Origin: Candidatus Melainabacteria bacterium | GTDB taxonomy: Bacteria; Cyanobacteriota; Vampirovibrionia; Gastranaerophilales; Gastranaerophilaceae | NCBI GenBank assembly: GCA_003258735.1 | Contig: QHME01000011.1 | Coordinates: 521-56,157, forward strand | Direction: 5' to 3' | DNA: 55,637 nt | The notes under the pieces: generated by a model | The model's input: the letters and a program-made list of their open reading frames with translations, nothing else | Databases searched by the model: none | Told to the model about the DNA's origin: nothing | Position numbers and translations under genes: made by a program | Part shown: positions 7,401 through 16,796 of the stretch, piece by piece | Layout: the number at the start of each line of letters is the position of its first letter | Position numbering within the stretch: the first letter of the stretch is position 1

Positions 7401-8444
7401 ATGTTAGAGTATTTTTTAGGTTCGTACATCATAACCTTTTTTGGTGTAATTGGCGCTTACTTGTGGGGTGAACATGTTCATTCCGGTTCTGGTTTAGCAT
7501 GCGTGTTTATCGTACTGGTACTTGCGATATTAGAAACAAGCTTATCTTTTGATAACGCTGTTGTAAACGCGATGAAGTTAGAAAAAATGTCGCATGTTTG
7601 GCGTCATAGATTTTTAACTTGGGGTATTGCTATTGCAGTATTTGGCATGAGATTTTTGTTCCCGGTTTTGGTGGTATCTGTCTTTTCAAAATTAGATATG
7701 ATTACTGTTACTAAAATTGCACTGACAGATGCAGATAAATATGCAAGCTATTTACATGCAACACATGCACCAATTGTAACTTTTGGTGGAATGTTTCTTA
7801 TTTTGTTATTTCTTAACTACTTTTTCAACCACAAAAAAACAGTACATTGGATAAAACCTATTGAAGCTCCGCTATCACATCTTGACCACATAAACGGAAT
7901 TGAAATAATAATTTCATTATTAACTTTGATTGGAGTACAAAATTTTATTTCTCAAGAGGATAAAGTCTCTGTAATACTTTCAGGATTGGCAGGTATAATT
8001 ACATTCTTGGCAATTGATGGCATTGCTCATTTTCTTGAAAAGCATGAAGAAATGCGCAATGCTCATTGTGCTGTTGAAGGTGTAAAATGCGCAGGCTTGA
8101 TTAGTTTCATTTACTTAGAATTAATTGATGCATCATTTTCTCTTGATGGAGTTTTAGGAGCATTTGCATTGAGTAATGATGTTTTAATTATTACAATTGG
8201 TTTGGCTATCGGTGCAATGTTTGTAAGGTCACTTACTATTATGCTTGTTGAAAAGAAAACCCTAGCTAAATTTTTATATCTTGAACACGGAGCACACTGG
8301 GCGATTGGCGCTCTTGCTATTATAATGTTAGTAACCACAGTAAAAGAAGTGCCTGAAGTTGTTACAGGGTTGATAGGCTTGGTATTTATCGTTGCAGCAT
8401 TGATATCTTCAATTGTACATAATAAAAGACAAAAGGCAGAGTAA
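7401..8444 (+). CDS. TerC-like integral membrane protein, DUF475 family
   Basis: 347 residues, about nine hydrophobic segments. Two half-repeats carry acidic membrane motifs: ETSLSFDNAVVNAM near residue 45 and DASFSLDGVLGAFA near 240, the arrangement of the TerC/DUF475 superfamily linked to metal ion (for example Mn) export and tellurite resistance. H/C-rich cytoplasmic stretches lie between. It is monocistronic, with a terminator on each side. The exact substrate is inference only. Confidence 0.82.
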   Translation: MLEYFLGSYIITFFGVIGAYLWGEHVHSGSGLACVFIVLVLAILETSLSFDNAVVNAMKLEKMSHVWRHRFLTWGIAIAVFGMRFLFPVLVVSVFSKLDMITVTKIALTDADKYASYLHATHAPIVTFGGMFLILLFLNYFFNHKKTVHWIKPIEAPLSHLDHINGIEIIISLLTLIGVQNFISQEDKVSVILSGLAGIITFLAIDGIAHFLEKHEEMRNAHCAVEGVKCAGLISFIYLELIDASFSLDGVLGAFALSNDVLIITIGLAIGAMFVRSLTIMLVEKKTLAKFLYLEHGAHWAIGALAIIMLVTTVKEVPEVVTGLIGLVFIVAALISSIVHNKRQKAE

Positions 8445-8474
8445 ATAAAGCACTGATAACTAATTACAAAACAG

Positions 8475-8508
8475 AGGTCGTTAGAAAAAAATCTAACGAC
8501 CTTGTTTT
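8475..8508. terminator. Terminator between the TerC-like gene and ahcY
   Basis: An 11-bp perfect stem AGGTCGTTAGA/TCTAACGACCT (8475-8485 with 8492-8502) followed by TGTTTT. It can serve both convergent genes, though the T run is weak on the minus side. Confidence 0.8.
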
Positions 8509-8547
8509 CGGAGTTGAAATACTGATTAACAATCAGTAAACAATTTT

Positions 8548-9816
8548 CTAATCTACTTTCCAACTATTTAAATAAGTTTCTTGCTCTGCTGTCAAAGTAT
8601 CAATTTGAATACCCATTGATTGAAGTTTTAATTCAGCAATTTTCACATCAACTTCATAAGGAAGGGTATATAATTTCTTTTCTAATTTACCTTTGTTCTT
8701 AACCAAAAATTCAATACCTAAAGCTTGGTTAGCAAAACTCATATCCATAACGCTTGCTGGATGACCTTCGGCTGCTACAAGGTTCACCAATCTACCTTCT
8801 GCAATAACATAAATTGATTTACCGTTATCTAAAACATACTCATCTAAAGATGGTCTGATTGGCTTAATTTCAACAGCATGTTCTTTTAAACCTGTAACAT
8901 TAACTTCCCAATCAAAGTGACCTACATTACCAACAAACGCGCCGTCTTTCATTGATAATAAGTGTTCAACATCAATTACGTGCTTATCCCCTGTTACTGT
9001 CAAGAACAAATCGCCTTCTAAAGCAGCTTTTGCTATCGGCATAACTCTGTAACCTTCCATAGCAGCTTCTAATGCTTTCAATGGATCAACTTCACAAACA
9101 ATAACATTAGCACCCAAAGCTTTTGCTCTTAAAGCAACACCTTTACCGCACCAGCCGTAACCTGATACAACAACTGTTTTACCTGCTATAAGAATATTCG
9201 CAGCACGCAAAACACCATCAAAAGAGCTTTGTCCTGTGCCATAACGGTTATCATATAAATGTTTAGTTAAACTTGTATTAACACCAACAGCAGGGAATCC
9301 TAAAGTACCTTGAGCTTCCATTGCTTGAAGTCTTATAATACCAGTAGTTGTTTCTTCAGTAGAACCAATAATTTTACTGATTAAATCAGGTCTTTGTTCA
9401 TGAATTGTTGAAACCATGTCACAACCATCATCAATAATGATATCAGGATTGTGGTTGATAGCCTCTTGAATGTGTTGTTTGTACTGTTCAACTGTTTCAC
9501 CTGCAACAGCAAAAACTGGAATATTGTAATATTTTACAAGAGCAGCAGCAACATCATCTTGAGTTGACAAAGGGTTTGATGCAACTAATACAGCATCAGC
9601 ACCACCTGCTTGCATTACAGTACACAAAGCAGCAGTTTCTTTTGTTACGTGAACACATGCTGACAATTTTAATCCTTTAAAAGGTTGTTCTTTTATAAAT
9701 CTTTCTCTAATAGTCTTTAGAACAGGCATATCTTTGAAAGCCCAATCAATTTGACGTTTGCCTTGTTCTGCAAGATTAATATCTTTGATATCACATTTCA
9801 TTTCTGTCATTAGCAT
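8548..9816 (-). CDS. ahcY: S-adenosylhomocysteinase
   Basis: 422 residues. AhcY hydrolyses S-adenosylhomocysteine to adenosine and homocysteine, removing the product that inhibits methyltransferases. The NAD-binding motif is G219-Y-G-W-C-G-K-G; other family stretches are S-A-C-V-H-V-T-K-E-T-A (about 52-62), D-D-G-C-D, and the C-terminal ending S-W-K-V-D. The size matches the short form found in many prokaryotes, which lacks the roughly 40-residue insert of the longer form. AAGGAG six bases upstream supports the ATG at 9816 over the ATG six bases further in. No SAH or SAM riboswitch is visible upstream. Confidence 0.95.
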   Translation of the reverse strand: MLMTEMKCDIKDINLAEQGKRQIDWAFKDMPVLKTIRERFIKEQPFKGLKLSACVHVTKETAALCTVMQAGGADAVLVASNPLSTQDDVAAALVKYYNIPVFAVAGETVEQYKQHIQEAINHNPDIIIDDGCDMVSTIHEQRPDLISKIIGSTEETTTGIIRLQAMEAQGTLGFPAVGVNTSLTKHLYDNRYGTGQSSFDGVLRAANILIAGKTVVVSGYGWCGKGVALRAKALGANVIVCEVDPLKALEAAMEGYRVMPIAKAALEGDLFLTVTGDKHVIDVEHLLSMKDGAFVGNVGHFDWEVNVTGLKEHAVEIKPIRPSLDEYVLDNGKSIYVIAEGRLVNLVAAEGHPASVMDMSFANQALGIEFLVKNKGKLEKKLYTLPYEVDVKIAELKLQSMGIQIDTLTAEQETYLNSWKVD

Positions 9817-9971
9817 CTTTTTCTCCTTGATGATGTTTGTTCAGCTATATAAATTGTATTTTCTACACGTATAATTATAGCCAATAAATCAATTTTTACT
9901 AATTATATTAGCCATTTTGTAAAATTTTCTTAATATAGGTAACCAAGGTAACAAAAAATTTTCTTTATGAT

Positions 9972-9980
9972 TGTTATAAT
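9972..9980 (+). promoter_or_regulatory. Extended -10 element for the GH13 gene
   Basis: TGTTATAAT at 9972-9980 is an extended -10 element. Transcription would begin near 9987, right at the AAGGAG (9988-9993), so the mRNA would have a leader of only about 15 bases. The -35 region is poor. Confidence 0.5.
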
Positions 9981-10001
9981 TGACACTAAGGAGTGTTTTG
10001 T

Positions 10002-13000
10002 GTGAAAGTAAGTTTTGATTTAAAAAATGACAGGTTAAACAACAGAAAACCTGTATCATTCAAGGGATATCAGTTTGGTAAAGATGAAAACGGTTTCAAA
10101 CAATTTGAAGTTTCTTATCCGTTTGACCCTGAAAAAGAAAATTGTTATTTGGAAATATATAAGCTGGACAAAGACCAATACGGCAACTATTTTACAACAG
10201 GTAAAGCCTATACAAAGCAAGGTCATGACAGCTACCACATGAAATATGGTTCAAATAAAATTGACCTTGCAAAAACTTTCGGTATTGATGACAACCAAGC
10301 TTTTGCTTATCACTACCTACTTGTAGATAAAAAATCAAACTTTGCAAAAACAAGAGTGGACGCAGGAGATATCATTGACGAACGCTCTAATGTTAATCAA
10401 AATAGAAACATTTTCAATATTGTAGTTCCTTCAAAATCAGGACTTTCACGCGGTGGCGCAATGAAACTTGTCATCATTGACAGCCAAAAAGTCGGCTACG
10501 TATACAATGACCAAAACATGATTGTTAAAGATAAAAAACTTGCAACACGCGGAGAAAACGGCATAAAAACAATTGCAAACAAATTTGGAGGAACAATGGC
10601 AGGTTTACAACATGCCGTTGATAATGGTGAATATGATGGATACGGTAGAATTATTTCTCTACCAATATTCACTGATGATGATTTCACAGCTCATGCATAC
10701 TGGAATAAAAACTGTATGCAAATTGCAAGCTCATTAGGCAATATAAATAATTATGCATCACTCCAACGTTCAATGTTCGCACACGGACTCAACTTTGTGT
10801 CAGATGGGGCATTTGTAAACGAAGGCTTAGAAGGTGTCCACTTTAAACACTTATTAAAATGGGGTACAGATTCACCATATTACAACTGGTTTAAAGCTTC
10901 TGGCTTAAAAGATGGCCCTCTATCTATGGGTGTTTTTGCAAAAAACAAAGATTATATTTCTCACAAAATAGTAAACTCTCCATACACATACACTCAAAAC
11001 GGTATTGGAACAGTTTCAATTAAGAAAAACAATCCGTTATACGACCCTAAAAAACCTACGTATATTCAATTCTTTGATACCAGATTAGTTTCTGATAATG
11101 AGAAAAATGATACGACATCATTAATAAAGACATATTCAAAAATGAGTACAGATAATGTATTTGACTTACATACACATAACGATTCAATATTCCCTTACTC
11201 ATTTGAAATCGACCCTGAAATATATAACAAAAACGTAAAAAGATTGAACGAATATAACGATGCAAATCCTGACTCTACTATCGATTTAAAAGGCTATCGC
11301 GGTGCAAGATTACTTTCTAAAAATGAAAATTTTGTAGTTGATGGCAAATTTGAAGGCGGATTTGATACTTGGGATGCAAACCCTGACATCGCAAAATTAA
11401 ACTTTGTATTTTCAAATGCTGATACCAAAGCTTTGAAAAACCTCTCTCAATCAGAAAAAAGAGAAGAAATGGCAAAGATTTTGAGAGGGAATGCTCAAGT
11501 TCAAGATTATGCCGTAACATCAGGTCAGTATTGGACACAAAAGACTGATGATATTTTGAGAATGTATGTTGCCCAAAGTCTAAAAAATGTAGATGCTCAA
11601 AATCCATCCCAAGTTTATGATTTAATTTCAAGACTTTCTAATAACAAAGTTTTTCCTAAATCAGTAAAATCAGAAGTTACAAAAGCTGAAGTTGAAAATG
11701 TACTTGATGGTATGTACAACAACAAACGTAAACTTTCAGATGAAGACAAAAGAAGCCAAATCATTGAAGGTTTAATGAACACTCCACTTGATGCAATTGA
11801 ATTTGGAGACAATTTAGTTTCTGTTTTGGCATCACCTTTAATTTCAAAAAGAGCCTCTGTTCCTTCGGAAATAGGTGTACCTCGTTACGAATTATTCAAA
11901 AAAGGAAACCAAAACTTATCACCGGAATATCAAAAAACATACGATAGAATGGAAAATATTTATACTCACGATATGGCTGATTTTGCTCAGGCTGTTTTGG
12001 ATAACCTAAATTCAACTCTGCCAGATGATAAAAAATTGTTTGACGGAGAAGAAGTTACAGAATTTGGTAAATATGTATTACCTATTTTGACCCCAGCGAT
12101 TGCTAAATACGCAGTTATTAAATCATTGTTACCAAAAGCAGCACCTACTATTGATTCAGTTTCAGGTGAGATAACGTATGATTATAAAAAATTAAAAGAA
12201 GTATCACTCCAAACACTTGGAATAACAAACCCTTCTTGTCCTGAAGAAGAAGCCGAAATGGTACTTGACTCTATGCAAAAAGGAATGAAACATTTGGATT
12301 CATCCGTAGATAGCGAACTTGTTGAAAGTTTTGCAAGAACATTAAAAAACACAAACCTTGCAGGACTTCAGCTTGCAGATTTAATTATTGACAAAACACA
12401 ATCAGGACTCGATTGGAGAATTGATGCGACAAAAGATATCGCTGATGTTGAAGCCCTAAAAAATCACAACACAACTTTTGAGCATACTTGGAAACAAGTT
12501 AGTAACTTCTGGCAAAAATTTGCACAAGGTGTAATCTCTAAAAACCCTAACGCCTATACAGTTGCTGAAGTTACGGATGAAGGCTTGTTGTTTGACACAG
12601 GATATGGCAGCAAATCTAAAACATATCCAAACAGAACTGATATAGTTCCAAAATTTTTAAGAGATACAGGAATTACAGCAACAGCTAACTATTCATTCTT
12701 CTTTAGTGATGTTGCAAAAATGTTTTCTAAATCTTTTGAAGACGGTTCTGAATTTGCAGACAAGTCATTCTTACAAAGATTATTATTTAACAAAATGGTG
12801 GGAATTGACCAAGATGCTTTCATTAGAGCAGGTGGTGACGATTCCTTAAAATACTCCTACACTTTTATCGGCAACCACGATAAACCAAGAGCGCTCCATT
12901 GTGCAGCAATGGATATGGGCTTATTCTATGCTGATTTAACTTACAAAGACCAAGGCAACTTCAACAACTTGAAAAAAGCCTATCAAATTGTTAATGATAA

Positions 13001-14123
13001 ATTCTTAGAAAATATAACCGATGATGAAGTATGGAATTTCGATTATACTGCAGTATCTCCAAAAGCAGTAGCTATGGCAGATGCAATCAGACCAGCTTTG
13101 ATTAACACATTACAAAAATACAGAGATGAATATCATTACTCAAATGAAGAATTTAACAGTGCATTCATCGCACTAAGTAAATCAGTTGCAGATTTGGCGC
13201 AAGGTAAATTTTTAGGTAAAAGATTTGACCCTGAAGCATTTGGTATCAAACCGTTTGATGTTTCAATCGGAATGGTGTTAAAGCAAGCGCGTCAAGTTTA
13301 CGGTCTAAATTTACCATCAGGAGAAAACTTTGAAAACGAAGTTTTTGAAGCAACAATGAGACCTGCTATGACAAAATTGATGGGTATGATGAAATACTTA
13401 GTAGCTCTTCCTGGCATGCCAACATTATTTGATGGTGATGATGTCGGAGCAACAGGCTACGATACAAAAACAAAAAATATGTATTTGCAAGGTCGTCAAA
13501 AAGTCCATGACGAATGGGTTGACCCAAATAACAGAAAATATAAAGAGTTCATCGCAAAATACAAAGATGAAATGAACGATGTTATGAAAATCAGAAAAGA
13601 CCCAAGATGTAATGCTCTTAATAATGGTGCAATCTATACATTACCGCTAAACAAAACGCAATCAAACGAGCTTGTTACATCAATATTCAGACAATCTCCT
13701 GATGGAAGAATGGCAATTTCTATCTTCAACCCAACAGGCATTGAATACGATTTTAGAAAAGGATATCATCCTAAGACTTTATACTTAGACAGATTGAATT
13801 TTTCAGAGGGCGGAGACAATCAATATGGAATCTCCGGACTTAAAGAGGACACTGTATTCGTCAACGCTAATGATGAAAATGACATCTACCAAGTTAAGGT
13901 TGACGAAGTTGGAAACTACTATTTAACAAGAATGTATGATGGACATCCTGTCCCTACTCCAATTACAGATTCAACTTTAGTATTGTATCATGTACCTAAA
14001 AATGGTGTACCTTTGACATTCACAGGCAGTTGCAAAGTTAAACCTAATACTCAATTTGTGACAAGTGCTTACCAAAACAAAACTTATGATTACGGTAAGA
14101 ATTTAGCACTATTAAGTAGGTAG
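10002..14123 (+). CDS. Giant GH13 (alpha-amylase) family protein with a very large insert
   Basis: 1373 residues from GTG at 10002; AAGGAG (9988-9993) fixes this start rather than the GTG at 9993. Residues 1-25 hold S-F-K-G (F20-K-G22). About 28-130 is beta-rich and CBM48-like. All four GH13 regions are visible: I, D268-x4-N273 in FVSDGAFVNEG; II, the nucleophile D808 in WRIDATKD; III, the acid/base E856 in YTVAEVTDE; IV, N958-H-D960 in FIGNHDKPRA. The PGMPTLFDGDD loop and a C-terminal beta domain follow. The 540 residues between regions I and II replace a domain B that is normally far shorter. There is no signal peptide, so it is probably intracellular or exported by another route. Starch, glycogen or another alpha-glucan is the likely substrate class. 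Confidence 0.82.
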   Translation: MKVSFDLKNDRLNNRKPVSFKGYQFGKDENGFKQFEVSYPFDPEKENCYLEIYKLDKDQYGNYFTTGKAYTKQGHDSYHMKYGSNKIDLAKTFGIDDNQAFAYHYLLVDKKSNFAKTRVDAGDIIDERSNVNQNRNIFNIVVPSKSGLSRGGAMKLVIIDSQKVGYVYNDQNMIVKDKKLATRGENGIKTIANKFGGTMAGLQHAVDNGEYDGYGRIISLPIFTDDDFTAHAYWNKNCMQIASSLGNINNYASLQRSMFAHGLNFVSDGAFVNEGLEGVHFKHLLKWGTDSPYYNWFKASGLKDGPLSMGVFAKNKDYISHKIVNSPYTYTQNGIGTVSIKKNNPLYDPKKPTYIQFFDTRLVSDNEKNDTTSLIKTYSKMSTDNVFDLHTHNDSIFPYSFEIDPEIYNKNVKRLNEYNDANPDSTIDLKGYRGARLLSKNENFVVDGKFEGGFDTWDANPDIAKLNFVFSNADTKALKNLSQSEKREEMAKILRGNAQVQDYAVTSGQYWTQKTDDILRMYVAQSLKNVDAQNPSQVYDLISRLSNNKVFPKSVKSEVTKAEVENVLDGMYNNKRKLSDEDKRSQIIEGLMNTPLDAIEFGDNLVSVLASPLISKRASVPSEIGVPRYELFKKGNQNLSPEYQKTYDRMENIYTHDMADFAQAVLDNLNSTLPDDKKLFDGEEVTEFGKYVLPILTPAIAKYAVIKSLLPKAAPTIDSVSGEITYDYKKLKEVSLQTLGITNPSCPEEEAEMVLDSMQKGMKHLDSSVDSELVESFARTLKNTNLAGLQLADLIIDKTQSGLDWRIDATKDIADVEALKNHNTTFEHTWKQVSNFWQKFAQGVISKNPNAYTVAEVTDEGLLFDTGYGSKSKTYPNRTDIVPKFLRDTGITATANYSFFFSDVAKMFSKSFEDGSEFADKSFLQRLLFNKMVGIDQDAFIRAGGDDSLKYSYTFIGNHDKPRALHCAAMDMGLFYADLTYKDQGNFNNLKKAYQIVNDKFLENITDDEVWNFDYTAVSPKAVAMADAIRPALINTLQKYRDEYHYSNEEFNSAFIALSKSVADLAQGKFLGKRFDPEAFGIKPFDVSIGMVLKQARQVYGLNLPSGENFENEVFEATMRPAMTKLMGMMKYLVALPGMPTLFDGDDVGATGYDTKTKNMYLQGRQKVHDEWVDPNNRKYKEFIAKYKDEMNDVMKIRKDPRCNALNNGAIYTLPLNKTQSNELVTSIFRQSPDGRMAISIFNPTGIEYDFRKGYHPKTLYLDRLNFSEGGDNQYGISGLKEDTVFVNANDENDIYQVKVDEVGNYYLTRMYDGHPVPTPITDSTLVLYHVPKNGVPLTFTGSCKVKPNTQFVTSAYQNKTYDYGKNLALLSR

Positions 14124-14132
14124 GATGAACAG

Positions 14133-14164
14133 TACTTCATTCTGAATTTTCTAAACTTTCAGAA
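14133..14164 (+). repeat. Intergenic repeat, copy 1 of a two-copy set
   Basis: The stretch from TACTTCA through AATTTTCTAA-A-CTTTCAGAA recurs at 38094-38129, in both cases just after a gene or tRNA. It contains an imperfect palindrome (TTCTGAA...TTTCAGAA). Confidence 0.5.
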
Positions 14165-14184
14165 AAACAATACTTTTTACAAAA

Positions 14185-14213
14185 TGACCCTCAGAATAAA
14201 CTTCTGAGGGTCA
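14185..14213 (-). terminator. Terminator of ychF
   Basis: A 12-bp perfect stem TGACCCTCAGAA/TTCTGAGGGTCA (14185-14196 with 14202-14213). Read on the minus strand it is followed by TTTTG, and it lies 18 bases past the ychF stop. The + side lacks a clean T run. Confidence 0.7.
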
Positions 14214-14230
14214 TAGCTTATTTTATTTAC

Positions 14231-15328
14231 CTATACTGCAAATCTAAAGTGAACAAGGTCTCCATCTTGAACAACGTAGTCTTTGCCTTCAAGACGTGTT
14301 ACACCCTTTTCTTTACAAGCATTATATGAACCAAGCTCAGCAAAATCTTTGTACGGAGTAATTTCAGCTCTAATAAAGCCTTTTTCAAAATCTGTGTGGA
14401 TTACACCGGCAGCTTGAGGAGCTTTTGTTCCAGCAGTAATTGTCCAAGCTCGAACTTCCTTTTCTCCTGCTGTTATAAAGGTTCTCAATTTCAACAGATT
14501 ATAAACAGATTTTATCATTCTGTTAATACCACTATCTTCTATTCCCAGCTCTTGTAAATACTCTTGAGCTTCTTCCTTTCCTAAATCGGCAAGTTCTTCT
14601 TCTATTTTCGCAGTAATGACAACCATCTCTGCTCCGTGAGATTTTGCATATTCTTCAACTTTTCTTGTATAGTCATTGCCATCTTTTAAGTCAAATTCAG
14701 AAACATTCGCACAATAGATAACAGGCTTGGTTGATAACAAGTTCAACATTTTTACCACAGGGATTTCATCTTCATCGAAATGTTTTGAAACATCAATAAA
14801 TGAACATTCGGAAAGTAAATCTGTCAACTTTTTCAAAACTTTATCTTCTAATACAGCTTCTTTATCACCAGATTTAACAACTTTGGCAATTCTTGCCTGA
14901 CGTCTTTCTACAGATGCCATATCAGCAAGGGCAAGTTCAGTGTTAATTGTTTCAATATCACTAATTGGATCAACTTTTCCTGCCACGTGGATTGTATTTT
15001 CATCATCAAAACATCTTACAACTTGAATAATAGCATCAACTTCACGAATATTTTGCAAAAATTGGTTTCCTAAACCTTCACCCTTACTTGCACCTTTTAC
15101 CAAACCTGCAATATCCACAAATTCAATTGCGGTTGGAATGATTACATCAGTTTTACATAGTTTTGCAAGAATTTCCAATCTTTCATCCGGAACATCCACA
15201 ACACCAATATTGGGTTCAATTGTACAAAACGGATAATTGGCACTTTGAGCGTTTCTTGCATTTGTAAGTGCATTAAATAATGTTGATTTGCCGACATTTG
15301 GCAGTCCTACGATTCCTGTTCTAAGCAT
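14231..15328 (-). CDS. ychF: Redox-regulated ATPase YchF (OLA1 family)
   Basis: 365 residues, normal length. The P-loop is GLPNVGKS at residues 8-15. In place of the GTPase NKxD motif there is N-V-S-E, the change that gives this family ATP preference. A C-terminal TGS domain holds K-E-V-R-A-W-T-I and ends DLVHFRFAV. It associates with ribosomes and modulates translation and stress responses. It is transcribed alone. Confidence 0.95.
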   Translation of the reverse strand: MLRTGIVGLPNVGKSTLFNALTNARNAQSANYPFCTIEPNIGVVDVPDERLEILAKLCKTDVIIPTAIEFVDIAGLVKGASKGEGLGNQFLQNIREVDAIIQVVRCFDDENTIHVAGKVDPISDIETINTELALADMASVERRQARIAKVVKSGDKEAVLEDKVLKKLTDLLSECSFIDVSKHFDEDEIPVVKMLNLLSTKPVIYCANVSEFDLKDGNDYTRKVEEYAKSHGAEMVVITAKIEEELADLGKEEAQEYLQELGIEDSGINRMIKSVYNLLKLRTFITAGEKEVRAWTITAGTKAPQAAGVIHTDFEKGFIRAEITPYKDFAELGSYNACKEKGVTRLEGKDYVVQDGDLVHFRFAV

Positions 15329-15383
15329 TTATATTTCCTTCTCTAGCTAATTCTTTTCTTTAATTTTACCCCAAAACCGCGCC

Positions 15384-15411
15384 AATATATAGTCTTATAA
15401 ACTATTGTAAA
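15384..15411 (-). promoter_or_regulatory. Promoter of ychF
   Basis: On the minus strand TTTACA (15406-15411), 16-base spacer, TATATT (15384-15389), about 55 bases before the ATG. Confidence 0.6.
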
Positions 15412-15518
15412 GTTATGTTAAATTTATATACTTTTTAGGTACAATTTACGCAAATTTTTAAAACTAAAATACTTTATATAAGAGTAAGGGATATACAAGA
15501 GATAAAGGGAAAATAAAA

Positions 15519-15824
15519 ATGGAAAAATTTTACGGAGATTTAATTTCAGCTAAAGAATATGCAGAATCATTGAGAAACGGTGGTTACATTGAATCTGAAA
15601 ATACAATGATTACAGCAAGCGAATATGCTAAGTCATTAAGTGCCGCATCTTCAGCTAGAGTTGACTCTCCATTCATAACTGTTCAAGACTACGTAAAAGC
15701 ATTGGATATGGTTAAATATTCAACTGAATCTGACAAAGAAATCGAAGAAAAAATCGAAAAATCTCTTCTTCAATCTAACAAAGCAAAAGTTGCTGCTCAA
15801 AAACTTGAACAATTATTAGCATAA
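15519..15824 (+). CDS. Small protein made of three 22-residue repeats, unknown function
   Basis: 101 residues, cytosolic, no Cys or membrane helix. Three units start at residues 9, 31 and 53, exactly 22 apart: ISAKEYAESL, ITASEYAKSL and ITVQDYVKAL. Consensus I-[ST]-x-x-[ED]-Y-[AV]-x-[SA]-L. The C-terminal third (70-101) is a charged predicted helix ending A-A-Q-K-L-E-Q-L-L-A. I recognise no family. A TACAAT element about 75 bases upstream may be its -10, and a ribosome-site-like AAAGGGA precedes the ATG. It stands alone between ychF (divergent) and a terminator. Confidence 0.65.
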   Translation: MEKFYGDLISAKEYAESLRNGGYIESENTMITASEYAKSLSAASSARVDSPFITVQDYVKALDMVKYSTESDKEIEEKIEKSLLQSNKAKVAAQKLEQLLA

Positions 15825-15862
15825 GTTTCTTCTCTCTCTTTATATCTCATAATCTTATAGAA

Positions 15863-15899
15863 AAACACCTTAATCATTTTTGACTAAGGTGTTTCTTTT
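15863..15899. terminator. Bidirectional terminator
   Basis: AAACACCTTA pairs with TAAGGTGTTT (15863-15872 with 15885-15894) and is followed by TCTTTTTT. On the minus strand the hairpin ends in TTTTTC, so it can also end the apt transcript. Confidence 0.8.
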
Positions 15900-15950
15900 T
15901 TATTAAAAACTAATACATATAACCAATTAAACATAAAAAAGTGTTCAACT

Positions 15951-15980
15951 GGATAGTCTGAAACCAGTTCAGCGTGACAT
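15951..15980 (-). repeat. Dispersed palindromic repeat, divergent copy
   Basis: On the minus strand this reads TGTCACGCTGAACTGG-TTTCAG-ACTATCC, a diverged copy of the TGTCA-nn-CTGAACTTGTTTCAG element found at 23843 and 46936. It begins at the last base of the 79-residue gene's stop codon. Confidence 0.5.
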
Positions 15981-16219
15981 TAAATTTTTCTTTTGCCACC
16001 ATTTAACCAAGGTGCAGATTCTAAATCGTTGATGTTATATTTCAACAAATAATCACTACCATCTTGTTTGTAGCCATCATTGACTTTTACATGACTTACA
16101 GGTTTTGTAGCTTTAGTTTTCTGTGCAGGCTTTTTATTATAATTTGAATTAGCCGCAGCAACCGCCGTTACTTGAATCTGTAATACCAATAAAGCCAGTA
16201 GTATCGCAACTTTTTTCAT
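15980..16219 (-). CDS. Small exported protein, unknown function
   Basis: 79 residues from the ATG at 16219, chosen because AGGAG lies seven bases upstream; a start 21 bases earlier would include that ribosome site. A Sec signal peptide covers residues 1-22 (MKK, hydrophobic core, A-V-A-A). The mature part is basic and Lys/Asn-rich and ends G-G-K-R-K-I. No family is recognised. It follows apt on the same strand by 25 bases. Confidence 0.65.
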   Translation of the reverse strand: MKKVAILLALLVLQIQVTAVAAANSNYNKKPAQKTKATKPVSHVKVNDGYKQDGSDYLLKYNINDLESAPWLNGGKRKI

Positions 16220-16244
16220 TTTTATTCTCCTGATTTTCAATTTA

Positions 16245-16778
16245 CTAATATTGTAACATAGAAATTACTTTTCCGCAATCTGCAAGCTTTTCTCTACCAT
16301 TTAGAGCCTTTAATTCAATCAAGAAAGCTGCACCAACTAAATCTCCACCTGCTTTTCTAACCAAATTGCAAGCAGCTTTTGCTGTTCCGCCTGTAGCTAA
16401 CAAATCATCTACAACCAAAACTCTTGCGCCTTTTTCAATTGCATCTGCGTGAATTTCAATTGAATCTGAACCATATTCCAAATCATAAGATTCTTTGATA
16501 GTTTCAGCAGGTAATTTGTTAGGTTTTCTAATTGGAATAAAACCACAATTCATTTTGTAAGCCATTGGCATACCAAAAATAAAACCACGACTTTCAATCC
16601 CTGCAATATAATCAACTCTTTCATCTTTGTATTGGTCACAAAGATAATCAATCATAGCACGCATTGTATCCGCATCTTTGATTCCAGTTGTTATATCTCT
16701 AAAGATAATCCCCTTTTTAGGAAAATCCGGAACTGCTCTAATTTTATTTTTTACATCTTCAATTGAAATTGTTTGCAT
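16245..16778 (-). CDS. apt: Adenine phosphoribosyltransferase
   Basis: 177 residues. Apt joins adenine to PRPP to make AMP, the main adenine salvage step. Visible: the N-terminal P-D-F-P-x-K-G-I-x-F-R-D, the E-S-R-G-F substrate loop at 62-66, and the PRPP motif VLVVDDLLATGGTA at 120-133. AGGAG precedes the ATG. It begins 18 bases after the glycosyltransferase stop and is probably co-transcribed with it, although the functions are unrelated. Confidence 0.96.
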   Translation of the reverse strand: MQTISIEDVKNKIRAVPDFPKKGIIFRDITTGIKDADTMRAMIDYLCDQYKDERVDYIAGIESRGFIFGMPMAYKMNCGFIPIRKPNKLPAETIKESYDLEYGSDSIEIHADAIEKGARVLVVDDLLATGGTAKAACNLVRKAGGDLVGAAFLIELKALNGREKLADCGKVISMLQY

Positions 16779-16796
16779 TTGTTTCTCCTATTCTAT

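Noticed and set aside
9817..10001. SAM or SAH riboswitch in front of ahcY
   Set aside because: The gap is short and AT-rich and shows no conserved stems; AAGGAG is simply exposed.
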